The position numbers and the translations under genes are program-made. A stretch of DNA of 43,806 bases from Planctomycetes bacterium ADurb.Bin069. Its GTDB lineage: Bacteria > Planctomycetota > UBA8108 > UBA8890 > UBA8898. Within the stretch, counting starts at the first letter, position 1. Each line of letters opens with the position of its first letter. Where the stretch lies: the NCBI GenBank assembly GCA_002070955.1, contig MWEK01000005.1, positions 146,128 to 189,933 of the forward strand, given 5' to 3'. The notes under the pieces are model-generated. The model saw only the letters and a list, made by a program, of their open reading frames with translations. It did not search any database and had not been told where the DNA came from. Positions 34,583-43,336 of this stretch are shown here, in pieces.

Positions 34583-34754
34583 GCGCGCGGCGCGGCCGCC
34601 GGCGAGCGCCACGTTCCGGCGCCTGACCGCCAACACGCTCGGAAACGAGGGCGTATACGTAGCGGCGGCCGCGGGTCCCGCGCCGCGGCCATCGAGGGGC
34701 CGTGCCGGCCCGGCGCGAAAGGCGGCGCAACTGGCGGCCGGGATCAGGGTTTAC

Positions 34755-34760
34755 TATACT
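34755..34760 (+). promoter_or_regulatory. TATACT -10 box upstream of the GH51 gene
   Basis: TATACT at 34755-34760 lies 55 bp before the ATG at 34816 in a 233-bp gap. The -35 region is poor. The gap otherwise holds no gene. Confidence 0.4.
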
Positions 34761-34815
34761 GGCGTGCGCGGGTCTCGCGGTTGCGCGCTGGGACGTTCCA
34801 AACAGAGGCAGTGCA

Positions 34816-36945
34816 ATGCATTCCAGGAAACGGGGGACATGGCGGCTGGGGCCGTGTCTGTTGGCGGCGGGGATGTGGCTTTCGGCCCGGGGCGCGGAGA
34901 TCGAGGGGCCCCTTTGGACCTTCGAGCGCGCCGGCGCCGGCGCCTGCGCGCTCCAGGTCGATGCGGCGCGGCGGGCGGAGCGTCCCGTGAGCCGTGGCCT
35001 TTACGGCAAGTTCACCGAGCACCTGGGCCGCAATATCTACCAGGGCATGTGGGCGCAGATCGTCTGCAATCCCGGCTTCGAGGATGTCAAGTATTTCGGC
35101 CGCTCCCGCGAGGAAGCCCTCAGCGGCGTCGATCGGCTCCAGCAGGGCCTCGGGCGCAGAGAGCGGGCCGCGAGCCTGGATCGCGGCATCGCCGTCGGCT
35201 GGTTCCCCTTCGGCGAGGGCCAGGTCGACTACGCCTGCCCCAAGGAGCCGCTCAACTCCGAGCAGTGCCAGCGGATCGAGGTCGCGGCGCTCGGCGGCGA
35301 GGAGGTCGGGATCGTCCAGCCCGTGTTCCTGCCGCTTCACCGCGAGGGCAACTACACGCTCTCGTTCCACGCCCGCGGCGATGACCGGGTCAAGGAGCTG
35401 CGCGTCTCGGTGCGGTCGTGGGACAACCCCGCCGCCGTCCTGGCGCGAGGGGCCGCCGCGGGGATCGACGCCACCTGGAAGCGGTTCTCGGTGGCGCTCG
35501 CGCTGCCCCGTGCGGGCGAACCGGGCGGGCCGGCGCGAGGGGCGTCCCTCGCCCTCGTTCTGGCCCTTCCCGCGCCGGGCGCCGTGTGCCTGGATCAGGT
35601 CTTTCTCTTCCCGAACGACGCCGTCGACGGCTTCGACCGCGACGTCGTCCGCATGCTCGCGGACTCCAAGCTGCCGCTTCTGCGATACCCGGGCGGCAAT
35701 TTCGTCTCGGGCTACCGCTGGAAGGAAGGCGTGGGACCCGTCCACGACCGGCCCATGCGGCTGAACCCGGCCTGGTTCGTGCCCGAGTACAACCATGTCG
35801 GCACCGACGAGTTCATGGCGTTCTGCCGGGCGGTGGGCTGCGAGCCCATGATCTGCGTCAACGCCGGGGACGGGACGGCGGAGGAAGCGGCCCAGTGGGT
35901 CGAGTACTGCAACGGCTCCGTGGAGACGCCGATGGGAGCGCTGCGGGCGAAAAACGGACACGCCGAGCCCTACGGCGTGCGCTACTGGGAGGTGGGCAAC
36001 GAGCTGTACGGCGCCTGGCAGATCGGGCACTGCCCGCCGGAGGAATACGCCGAGCGCTACGAGAAGTTCCACCACGCCATGCGCGGGGCGGATCCGTCGA
36101 TCCTGCTCATCGCCAACGGCCAGGATGAGGCCTGGAACGCGCCGATCACCCAGCGCAAGGGCGCGCTCCTGCGGTCGCTTTCGATTCACTGGCTGAAGGG
36201 CGACGGCATCCCGGGGAACGCCGATCCGCGGGAGGTTTTCGAGGCCTTGATGGCCTCGACCTGGCACTTCGAGGCATACATGCGCGGCCTGGGGGCGCAG
36301 ATGGCGGCGGGCGGCGCGACGCCCCGCTTCGCCCTGACGGAGCTGCAGATCTTCACCAACAAGCCGGAGCTGCCCAACAACGGCACGCTGTCCGAGGCGC
36401 TCTTCCTCTCGGGGATGATCAACACGGCCATGCGCCTGGACGGCCTGGTGGAGATGATCACGCACAGCGCCCTGGTCAACCACGGCGGCGGCCTCAGGAA
36501 GTGGCGCGAGATTGTGTTCGCCAATCCCGTGCACTGCGCCTCGGCGCTCTACGCCCGGCAGACCGGCGTGATTCCCATCGGGCTGCGCGCCGCCGGTCCC
36601 ATGTTCGAGACCGGCGGCAAGTACCTGCCCGCCGTCAAGGATGTGCCTTACCTCGACGCGGCGGCGCTCATCGATGCCGAGGGCGCGGCCGTCACCCTGA
36701 TCGTGACTAACCGGCACCCGGAGGAGGGGCTCCCGGCTTCCATCGCCGTCGCGAACTTCAATGCGGCGCCCGAGGCGGTGGTGCGGACACTCGGCGGCGT
36801 GAGCTACATGGCCGTCAACACGTGGGAGGAGCCCGAGAACGTCAGGATCGTCGAGACCGCGGCGGCGGTGGAGGGCGGCCGCCTGCGGCATACCTTTCCC
36901 GCCCACTCGATCACGGCCGTTCAGATCCCCCGCGCGCCGCAGTGA
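34816..36945 (+). CDS. Secreted alpha-L-arabinofuranosidase, GH51, with N-terminal carbohydrate-binding domain
   Basis: The 709-residue protein starts at an ATG with AGAGGC upstream and a basic signal peptide (MHSRKRGTWRLGPCLL). Residues about 75-285 include a CBM4/9-like beta-sandwich (YTLSFHARGD; LDQVFLFPND) inserted after a GLYGKFTEHLGRNIYQGMW start. The GH51 barrel follows: LRYPGGNFVSGYRWKEGVGP, EYNHVGTDEF, and YWEVGNELYGAWQIGH with the acid/base E396. ALTELQIFT provides nucleophile E509. A C-terminal beta-sandwich ends the protein. The family removes terminal alpha-L-arabinofuranose from arabinan and arabinoxylan with retention. It belongs with the glycan genes upstream, though a -10 box suggests its own promoter. 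Confidence 0.93.
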   Translation: MHSRKRGTWRLGPCLLAAGMWLSARGAEIEGPLWTFERAGAGACALQVDAARRAERPVSRGLYGKFTEHLGRNIYQGMWAQIVCNPGFEDVKYFGRSREEALSGVDRLQQGLGRRERAASLDRGIAVGWFPFGEGQVDYACPKEPLNSEQCQRIEVAALGGEEVGIVQPVFLPLHREGNYTLSFHARGDDRVKELRVSVRSWDNPAAVLARGAAAGIDATWKRFSVALALPRAGEPGGPARGASLALVLALPAPGAVCLDQVFLFPNDAVDGFDRDVVRMLADSKLPLLRYPGGNFVSGYRWKEGVGPVHDRPMRLNPAWFVPEYNHVGTDEFMAFCRAVGCEPMICVNAGDGTAEEAAQWVEYCNGSVETPMGALRAKNGHAEPYGVRYWEVGNELYGAWQIGHCPPEEYAERYEKFHHAMRGADPSILLIANGQDEAWNAPITQRKGALLRSLSIHWLKGDGIPGNADPREVFEALMASTWHFEAYMRGLGAQMAAGGATPRFALTELQIFTNKPELPNNGTLSEALFLSGMINTAMRLDGLVEMITHSALVNHGGGLRKWREIVFANPVHCASALYARQTGVIPIGLRAAGPMFETGGKYLPAVKDVPYLDAAALIDAEGAAVTLIVTNRHPEEGLPASIAVANFNAAPEAVVRTLGGVSYMAVNTWEEPENVRIVETAAAVEGGRLRHTFPAHSITAVQIPRAPQ

Positions 36946-36958
36946 GCCCGCGGCGTTC

Positions 36959-36987
36959 TTGCCGGCGCCGGCGCCGTCGGATACCAT
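36959..36987 (+). promoter_or_regulatory. Promoter for the phosphofructokinase-pyruvate kinase unit
   Basis: TTGCCG (36959-36964), a 17-bp spacer and TACCAT (36982-36987) lie 69 bp before the ATG at 37057. Confidence 0.5.
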
Positions 36988-37056
36988 ACGGTCCCCGCCG
37001 GGTGCGCCGCGCCGGCGGTCCGGCGCGGCCTTTCGGGGGAAGCGCGTGGACGGAAC

Positions 37057-38319
37057 ATGGAAATCAGGACGCTCGGAAAGCCGCGGATCCCCTCGCCGAT
37101 AGAGCTGACGGTGGATGATCGCGCGCGCTGCGCCGCCGAGATCGTGCGCCTTCCGGATGCGCCCGCGGATCCGGGCGCGCTCTTCGAGATCGCCGGGCCG
37201 CGGTCGCAACTCTTCTTCGAATCCGCGCGGGCCTGCGCCGGGATCGTCACCTGCGGCGGCCTGTGCCCGGGCTTGAACAACGTCATCCGGTCGGTGTTCC
37301 TGGAGCTGCACCACATCTACGGCGTGCCCCGCGTGCTGGGCTTCAGGGACGGGTACGCGGGGCTCGACGCCTCCTACGGCCAGGAACCGGTCGAGCTCAC
37401 GCCGGCCTTCGTCCACGACATCCACCGCATGGGCGGCACGGTGCTGGGCACCTCGCGGGGTCCGGTGGATATCTCCCGCGCGGTGGACAACCTTGCGGCG
37501 CGGGGCGTCGACATGCTCTTCACGGTGGGGGGCGACGGCACGCAGCGCGGCGCCTTGGCCCTGTGCCGCGAGGCGGAGCGGCGCGGCCTCTCCTTGGCCG
37601 TGGTGGGCATTCCCAAGACCATCGACAACGATGTGGCCTTCGTCGCGCGCACCTTCGGGTTCCTGACCGCGGTGGAGGAGGCGTGCAAGGTCATCACCTG
37701 CGCCCACACCGAGGCCCACAGCGTCCGAAACGGCGTCAGCATTGTGAAGCTCATGGGCCGCGAGGCGGGCTTCATCGCGGCCAGCGCCACCATCGCGAGC
37801 CAGGATGTCAACTTCACGCTGATTCCCGAGGTGCCCTTCGCCCTCGAGGGCGAGGGCGGCTTTCTGGCGGCGCTCGTGCGCCGGGTGCAGGCCCGCGGGC
37901 ACGCGGTCATCGTCGCCGCCGAGGGGGCGGGGCAGGACCTGCTGGGCGGCGGCGCGGAGGAGCGCGACGCTTCGGGCAACGTGAAGCTGAAAGACATCGG
38001 CCTCTTCCTGCGGGACCGCATCGCGAGCCGTTTCGCGGAAGCGGACATCCCCGCCACCCTGCGCTATTTCGATCCGAGCTACATGATCCGCAGCGTGCCC
38101 GCGGATGCGGAGGATTCGATTCTCTGCGACCTGCTGGCGCGCAACGCGGTGCACGCGGCGCTGGCTGGAAAGACGGGCATGGTGATCGGGCTGATGCACG
38201 ACACCTTCGTTCACGTTCCCATGGAAGCGCTGGCGACGCGCAAAAAACGCGTCGATCCGGCGGGGGAGACATGGCGCGCGGTGCTGGCGGCGACCGGCCA
38301 GCCGGCGCGCTTCGCCTGA
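37057..38319 (+). CDS. pfkA: 6-phosphofructokinase, plant/trypanosome-like type
   Basis: The 420-residue enzyme phosphorylates fructose 6-phosphate. TCGGLCPGLNNVIR, TVGGDGTQRGA, GIPKTIDNDVAF, SIVKLMGREAGFIA and IPEVPFALEGEGG are family motifs. The phosphate-donor positions are Gly (GGDG) and Lys (PKTIDND). Gly argues for ATP and Lys is shared with the PPi enzymes; the combination is that of plant and trypanosomatid ATP-PFKs. The N-terminal extension of about 60 residues also fits that longer group. Pyruvate kinase follows after 48 bp, so the two glycolytic control steps are cotranscribed. The ribosome site is weak. Confidence 0.9.
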   Translation: MEIRTLGKPRIPSPIELTVDDRARCAAEIVRLPDAPADPGALFEIAGPRSQLFFESARACAGIVTCGGLCPGLNNVIRSVFLELHHIYGVPRVLGFRDGYAGLDASYGQEPVELTPAFVHDIHRMGGTVLGTSRGPVDISRAVDNLAARGVDMLFTVGGDGTQRGALALCREAERRGLSLAVVGIPKTIDNDVAFVARTFGFLTAVEEACKVITCAHTEAHSVRNGVSIVKLMGREAGFIAASATIASQDVNFTLIPEVPFALEGEGGFLAALVRRVQARGHAVIVAAEGAGQDLLGGGAEERDASGNVKLKDIGLFLRDRIASRFAEADIPATLRYFDPSYMIRSVPADAEDSILCDLLARNAVHAALAGKTGMVIGLMHDTFVHVPMEALATRKKRVDPAGETWRAVLAATGQPARFA

Positions 38320-38367
38320 CGGGAACCGCCGCCGGCGCCGCGGCCTAACAGGAACAGGATCTGCGCA

Positions 38368-39792
38368 ATGGAACTGCCTCCGCACAAGACCAAGATCGTC
38401 GCCACCATCGGGCCGGCCACGGAATCGGAAGAGGTGCTGGTGCGCTGCATCGCGGCGGGGATGTCCGTCGCGCGCCTCAACTTCTCCCACGGGGATCTGG
38501 CCGGCCATGCCGAGCGGATCGCCCGCATCAGGTCCGCGCAGCGCGCCGCGGGGCGCCGCGTCGCGATCATGGCGGATCTCCCGGGGCCCAAGATGCGCAT
38601 CGGCGCCCTCGCTTCGGAGCCCATCGAGCTGGAAGCGGGCGAGACCTTCACGCTGACCACCCGCGCCGTCGCCGGCACCGGCGAGGTCGTGTCCGTGGGC
38701 TTCGAGCGCCTGCCCCGCGTCGTCCGCCCGGGCGATCGGCTGTTCCTGAACGACGGGCTCATCCAGCTCGCGGTCCGCCGCGTCGCGGGGGAGGATGTCG
38801 AGTGCCTGGTCGAGACCGGCGGCGAACTGCGCTCCCGCAAGGGGCTGAATCTGCCGGGCATCGACCTGGGGATCGGCGCCTTCACCGACCATGACCGCGC
38901 CTGCCTGGAGTTCGCCCTGGCGCACGGCGTCGACGCGGTGAGCCAGTCCTTCGTCGAGACGGCCGCGGATATTGAGGCCGTGCGCGCGGCCGCCGCGGCG
39001 GCGGGGCGGCGCGTCTTCGTCGTGGCCAAGATCGAGCGGTCTCGCGCCCTGGCCCACATCGATGCGATTCTGGCCGCCGCCGATGGCATCATGGTGGCGC
39101 GCGGCGACCTGGGCGTCGAGGTGCCCATCGAGGAAATCGCGATGACGCAGAAGCAGCTCATCGCCAAGGCCAACCTGGCGGGCAAGCCGGTCATCACGGC
39201 GACGCAGATGCTGGAATCGATGACGGCGCAGCGCCTGCCGACCCGCGCCGAGGCGACCGATGCGGCCAACGCCATCCTCGACGGAACCGACTGCCTGATG
39301 CTCTCGGGCGAGTCCGCCGTGGGGAAGTATCCCGTCGAGGCGGTGGCCATGCTGGCCAAGATCGCCGCGGCGACCGAAGCCGGCCGCCCGCTGGCGCGCC
39401 TCGCCGAGATCCGCGGGCGCTGCCTGGATCACACTCCGGCCAGCAGCGCCGAGGCGATCGCCTCGGTGGTGGAGCGCGCCCTGGAGTCGGTGCCCTGCGC
39501 GGCGGTGTTCGTGCCCACGCGCAGCGGCGCGACGGCGCGCATGATTTCGCGCTTCAAGCCGCCCGTATGGATCGTGGCCTTGAGCGGCGATTCCGGCGTG
39601 TGCCAGGGCCTCGCGTTTTCCTACGGCGTCGATCCCGTGGACCTGGCGCAGGAGCCCGACAGTTGGCGCGAGTTCGCGGCGCCGTGGCTGGCCGCGCACG
39701 GCATCGCCGGCGGCACGGCCATGCTCGTGGCCGGCCCTTCGGCGCGGTACCCGGAGGCGAATCACCGCATCGAATTCATGCGGATGGGGTAG
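38368..39792 (+). CDS. pyk: Pyruvate kinase
   Basis: The 474-residue enzyme makes pyruvate and ATP from PEP and ADP. KTKIVATIGPATES, VARLNFSHGD, ADLPGPKMRIG, VAKIERSRAL, GIMVARGDLGVE and KPVITATQMLESM give the complete active site (K in AKIE; metal acids E and D). The C-terminal regulatory domain (about 350-474) is present, with VFVPTRSGATARMISRFKP. It follows pfk by 48 bp. Its last 17 bp overlap the end of the convergent permease gene. Together with ppdK this gives both the forward and the reversible PEP/pyruvate step in one region. Confidence 0.96.
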   Translation: MELPPHKTKIVATIGPATESEEVLVRCIAAGMSVARLNFSHGDLAGHAERIARIRSAQRAAGRRVAIMADLPGPKMRIGALASEPIELEAGETFTLTTRAVAGTGEVVSVGFERLPRVVRPGDRLFLNDGLIQLAVRRVAGEDVECLVETGGELRSRKGLNLPGIDLGIGAFTDHDRACLEFALAHGVDAVSQSFVETAADIEAVRAAAAAAGRRVFVVAKIERSRALAHIDAILAAADGIMVARGDLGVEVPIEEIAMTQKQLIAKANLAGKPVITATQMLESMTAQRLPTRAEATDAANAILDGTDCLMLSGESAVGKYPVEAVAMLAKIAAATEAGRPLARLAEIRGRCLDHTPASSAEAIASVVERALESVPCAAVFVPTRSGATARMISRFKPPVWIVALSGDSGVCQGLAFSYGVDPVDLAQEPDSWREFAAPWLAAHGIAGGTAMLVAGPSARYPEANHRIEFMRMG

Positions 39793-40882
39793 CGGCGCCG
39801 GGGTCTTTGCGGACGAGCCAGAACCGCAGCACGCTGGTGAGGACCGCGAGGAGGACCGGCCCGATGAAGATGCCCACGAAGCCGAAGGCGAGCATGCCGC
39901 CCAGGACGCCGAGGGCGACCATGAGGAGCGACAGGCCGCCGCCGCGGCTGATGAGGAGCGGCTTGAGCACGTTGTCGGAGCCGCTCACGAGGACCGCGCC
40001 CCAGAGGGCCATGAAGATCGCCCAGCCGAGGCCGCTCTGGCAGTACAGCCACACCGCCGCCCCGCCCCAAACGAGCGGCGGACCGGCGGGGACCAACGAG
40101 AGGAAGAAGGTGGCCGCCGCCAACGCGAAGGCCGCGGGCACGCCGGCGATGACGAGCCCGAGGAAGGCGAGCAGCGCTTGGACCGCGGCCGTGCCGAGAA
40201 TCCCGTGAACGACGCTCGTGACCGTGCCGTGCACCGTCGCGAGCAGGTCGCCGCTCAGGCGTTCGGCCACCCTCCCCGTTCCCGCGCGCAGGAGCGCGAT
40301 CATGGCCTCGCCGTCGCGGTAGAAGAAAAAGCCGGCGAAGGCGACCAGGCACATCTGGAAGACGCCCTGAACCATGATTCCGCCCAGGGCGATCAGCACC
40401 TCCCGCGCGGGGTTCATGAGGGAGCGGGCGAGCGCCGCGAACTGCGCGCGATCCGCCGCGACGGCGCGCCACTGAGCATCGAGCGACTCCCCCGCCAGGG
40501 GGATCCGGGCGACCCACGCGGGCGGCGGCGGCAGTCCCTCCTCGAGGTATGAACGCGCGGCGTCCACCATGCGCGCCGCATCGGCGGCGAAGCTTCCCGC
40601 CGCCAGCGCGAGGGGCAGGATGACGATGGCCAGCAGGAGCACGATCATCAAGCCGGCGGCGAGGGAGCCGCGCCCGCGCACCAGTTTTCGCAGCCGCTTG
40701 AAGAACGGCCAGGTCGTCAGGCATAGGACCGCGGCGAACAGCATGGCGGCCAGAAAGGGCCGGAGGACGAGGAAGCAGCCGGCGACGAGGAGGGCGATCG
40801 CGGCGATGCGGAGCGTTCCCTCCAGGGCGGTGCGCGGCGTCTCGCCCGCGGCGGGGGCGCCGGCGGGAGTCGTGTCAGGCAT
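39776..40882 (-). CDS. AI-2E/PerM family membrane transporter
   Basis: The 368-residue inner-membrane protein shows about eight hydrophobic helices. The two N-terminal ones (ALLVAGCFLVLRPFLAAMLF; LTTWPFFKRLR) are followed by a soluble loop (about 100-165) and the family's C-terminal cluster, including GPPLVWGGAAVWLY, VSGSDNVLKPLLISRG and GVLGGMLAFGFVGIFIGPVL. Members export AI-2, act as Na+/H+ or permease-type transporters, or have no known substrate. It has its own promoter (minus strand TTGACG, 18 bp, TATCCT at 40976-40947). Its 3' end overlaps pyk on the opposite strand. Confidence 0.9.
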   Translation of the reverse strand: MPDTTPAGAPAAGETPRTALEGTLRIAAIALLVAGCFLVLRPFLAAMLFAAVLCLTTWPFFKRLRKLVRGRGSLAAGLMIVLLLAIVILPLALAAGSFAADAARMVDAARSYLEEGLPPPPAWVARIPLAGESLDAQWRAVAADRAQFAALARSLMNPAREVLIALGGIMVQGVFQMCLVAFAGFFFYRDGEAMIALLRAGTGRVAERLSGDLLATVHGTVTSVVHGILGTAAVQALLAFLGLVIAGVPAAFALAAATFFLSLVPAGPPLVWGGAAVWLYCQSGLGWAIFMALWGAVLVSGSDNVLKPLLISRGGGLSLLMVALGVLGGMLAFGFVGIFIGPVLLAVLTSVLRFWLVRKDPGAATPSA

Positions 40883-40946
40883 GGCGGTCGAGTCCTTGCG
40901 CGTTGCGCGCTCCTAGCTCCGGAGGCGTCCTTTCCGCGTGGACAGC

Positions 40947-40976
40947 AGGATAACCGCGCCGCGCCGCGGACGTCAA
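40947..40976 (-). promoter_or_regulatory. Promoter for the AI-2E type transporter
   Basis: On the minus strand TTGACG (40976-40971), an 18-bp spacer and TATCCT (40952-40947) precede the ATG at 40882. Confidence 0.55.
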
Positions 40977-40983
40977 GGCGGGC

Positions 40984-41011
40984 GCCGCCGCCGGGCCCGT
41001 TCGGCGGCGGC
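40984..41011 (-). terminator. Hairpin after the HzsA-like gene
   Basis: A perfect 10-bp stem (40984-40993 with 41002-41011) with an 8-nt loop lies 12 bp past the stop of the minus-strand gene and just before the transporter promoter. Confidence 0.6.
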
Positions 41012-41022
41012 CGGACGCGCTG

Positions 41023-43287
41023 CTACTGCAGTTCGGGCGGCGGCACCGCCGCGCCGCGCCGCTGCGCCGCCCGCGCCTCCTCGGCGTACGTGCCGAAGAA
41101 CGCTGCGTTGCCGTCGAGCCACAGGAGGATCGCCCGGCGCTCCTCGTCGTTCAGGAGCCCCCGGTGGCGGTCATCCGCGACGATGCGGCCGAGGGGACTC
41201 ACGTCGGCCGGCATCCGGCCCGGCCTGGTGACAAAGCCGGGAATGCCCTCGCCCCACTCGTACCAGCGCACGTAGGGCTTGAGCCCCTCGTACGACGCCG
41301 TGAACTCGCCGCGCGGCGCGCCGGTGAGCGCGGGAGCGGGAGCGCCTTCGCGGCCGTCGTGGCAGGCGGCGCAGCGCGCGTCAAGAAGCGGCTGCACGAG
41401 GCGCATGTAGCTCCACGGCCGCGTGCCGTCGGGACCGGGCGCCAGACGCGACGGCGGCCGGCGGAGCGCCAAGGTCCGCGCCGCGGGCGGCGCCGAGTGG
41501 CGCCGCTCGTGGCACCCGACGCAGCCGCGCCGCTCGCCCGGCTGGAGGTAGGTGACGCTGCGCATGCCCTGGACCGCCCGGCCCTCGGCGTCGACCGCGT
41601 GGAAGTAAAGCGGCTTGCGCGCCGGCGCGCGGAAGTAGGCCGAACCGTCGGCCTCGACCGGCACCGTCCCCAGGAGCATGCGCGCCGACTCGGCGCGCGC
41701 GTAGCCGAGGCGCGGCCGGTCGGAGATGTGCGTCTCGCTCTTGGGGAGCACTTGGAAGATGCGCAGGGCGCGGATCGGGCGCGAGGCGGGCAGGGGGAAG
41801 TGGCTCAGCCGCACGTCGGTCAGGAAGAACTCGCCTTCGTCGCCCAGCGCGGGGTCGCAGGCGCCGGCGATGGCGGGCGGCACGGGGCGCGCCGCGCAGG
41901 GAAGCGGATACATGGCCGAGATTCCCGGGCGGCGATACAAAAGTTCCAGGCCGCCCGAGCGGTCCAGGAGGTACAGGCCGGTCTCCGTGTCCTCATTGAC
42001 GCGCGGCCCCATGCCGGGCAGCGGGTCGAAGCTGAAGCCCACCAGGAACCAATCCTCCGAGAGGGGCCAGGGGGCGTGGAAGTAGCTCGCCGGCCAGCCG
42101 GGCGCCTCGGGGAAGCAGACCTCGGGCGTCAGGCGCTCCAGCGCATCGAGGCGCGTCTCCCCGGTCGCGGGGTCGAGCGTCACACGGTCGGGATCCACCA
42201 TGACGAGCGCGCCGCCCACGGCCGCGTGGTGGGCTCCCGCTACGAAGACGATCTTGTTCGATCCCGGAACGGCGCGGGGTTGGAAGCAGGCGTTGACGGC
42301 CTCGGTGTAGCTGCCGAAGAGCTCCATCGGGTTCGTGCCGTCGGGATTGCTGGTCCACAGGCCGTGAAAATGGGCGGCGGAGCGATCGACGTAGTCCCAG
42401 CGGCTGTAGACGATGCGGCCGTCGGAAAGCACGCTCGGGTGCCACTCGTTGGTCTCGTGAAAGGACAGAGTGCGCACGCGGCCGCCCTCCCGGTCCATGC
42501 GGTGCAGCGTGTAGGCCGGGAGCGGCTCCCACGGATTGTGGCAGCGGCCGAAGCCGCCCCGCCGCGTCGACATGAAGGCGATGCCGCCGTCCGGAAGCTC
42601 GCACGGGTCGAAGTCGTCGTCGGGTCCGCCGGTGAGCTGCCGGAGGCCGCCGCCGTCGATGTCCATGGCGAAGATGTGGAAGGAGCGCCGGTGGGGCGAG
42701 TAGTAGTCGGGCTTCTCCTCCGCGCGCGGGCAGAAGGCGAAGTAGACGGTGCGCGCGTCGTAGGACAGCGCGAGCGTCGTGAAGTTGCCGCGCCCCAGGC
42801 GCGCGCCCGTCAAGTCTCGGACGGCGAACGACGCGCCGGGCCGCTCCAGGAGGAAGACGCCGCCGCCGGCGATGTCGGCGTAGTCGTAGTAGTAGCCCAG
42901 GTACTCGTGAAGCATCTGGCAGATGAAGCGCTTGCGCTCCAAGAACAGAATCGGCTTCCCGGCCAAGAGCGGGTTGGCGAGCGCGGCGTTCCGCGCGACC
43001 CAGCGGATCTCGCGATAGAGCCCACGGCGCGCGGCGGCGTCGAGGTCGTCGAGCCGCGCGGCCCGGTCGGCGAGGGCGGCGAGCGCCTCGGGGAGGGCGC
43101 CGGCGGAATCCGCGGCGAATCGCCGGGCCCTGGCCAGCGCCTCCGCGATGGCCGCGGGCGAATCGTCGGCGCGCCCGCGCCGCGTTTCCTGGCGCGCCCA
43201 GTCGGCCTCGACCGCCGCGCGGTACGCATCGGGCGGCGCCCCCGCGAGGGCGAGCGCCGCCAGCATGGCGCCGAGCGCCGTGGGCAT
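41023..43287 (-). CDS. Hydrazine-synthase-alpha-like secreted propeller protein with two CxxCH motifs
   Basis: The 754-residue protein starts at an ATG behind GGAGGAG with a short signal peptide (MPTALGAMLAALALAGAPPD). After a helical segment comes a TolB/PD40-like beta-propeller (about 165-520: DGGGLRQLTGGPDDDFDPCELP; MSTRRGGFGRCHNPW; DGRIVYSRWDYVDRS), the arrangement seen in the HzsA middle domain. C589-x-x-C-H (CVGCHERRHS) and C639-x-x-C-H (CAACHDGREG) are haem c motifs. True HzsA makes hydrazine in anammox bacteria, but homologues are widespread in other Planctomycetota and Verrucomicrobiota with unknown roles. No HzsB/C genes are present, so an extracytoplasmic redox or binding function is likelier. 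Confidence 0.85.
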   Translation of the reverse strand: MPTALGAMLAALALAGAPPDAYRAAVEADWARQETRRGRADDSPAAIAEALARARRFAADSAGALPEALAALADRAARLDDLDAAARRGLYREIRWVARNAALANPLLAGKPILFLERKRFICQMLHEYLGYYYDYADIAGGGVFLLERPGASFAVRDLTGARLGRGNFTTLALSYDARTVYFAFCPRAEEKPDYYSPHRRSFHIFAMDIDGGGLRQLTGGPDDDFDPCELPDGGIAFMSTRRGGFGRCHNPWEPLPAYTLHRMDREGGRVRTLSFHETNEWHPSVLSDGRIVYSRWDYVDRSAAHFHGLWTSNPDGTNPMELFGSYTEAVNACFQPRAVPGSNKIVFVAGAHHAAVGGALVMVDPDRVTLDPATGETRLDALERLTPEVCFPEAPGWPASYFHAPWPLSEDWFLVGFSFDPLPGMGPRVNEDTETGLYLLDRSGGLELLYRRPGISAMYPLPCAARPVPPAIAGACDPALGDEGEFFLTDVRLSHFPLPASRPIRALRIFQVLPKSETHISDRPRLGYARAESARMLLGTVPVEADGSAYFRAPARKPLYFHAVDAEGRAVQGMRSVTYLQPGERRGCVGCHERRHSAPPAARTLALRRPPSRLAPGPDGTRPWSYMRLVQPLLDARCAACHDGREGAPAPALTGAPRGEFTASYEGLKPYVRWYEWGEGIPGFVTRPGRMPADVSPLGRIVADDRHRGLLNDEERRAILLWLDGNAAFFGTYAEEARAAQRRGAAVPPPELQ

Positions 43288-43322
43288 GGCAAACTCCTCC
43301 CTGGATGCCTTCGTTCCTGTAG

Positions 43323-43328
43323 TATAAT
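43323..43328 (+). promoter_or_regulatory. TATAAT -10 box eight bases before the anmK start
   Basis: A perfect TATAAT ends 8 bp before the ATG at 43337, which would place the transcript start at or next to the start codon. There is no ribosome site and no clear -35. Confidence 0.5.
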
Positions 43329-43336
43329 GCGAGCCC

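Noticed and set aside
34744..39765. A 5-kb open frame on the minus strand opposite GH51, pfk and pyk
   Set aside because: It is an artefact of high third-position GC in the plus-strand genes. It has no domain, low-complexity Arg/Gly/Asp text, and lies wholly antisense to three recognised enzymes.
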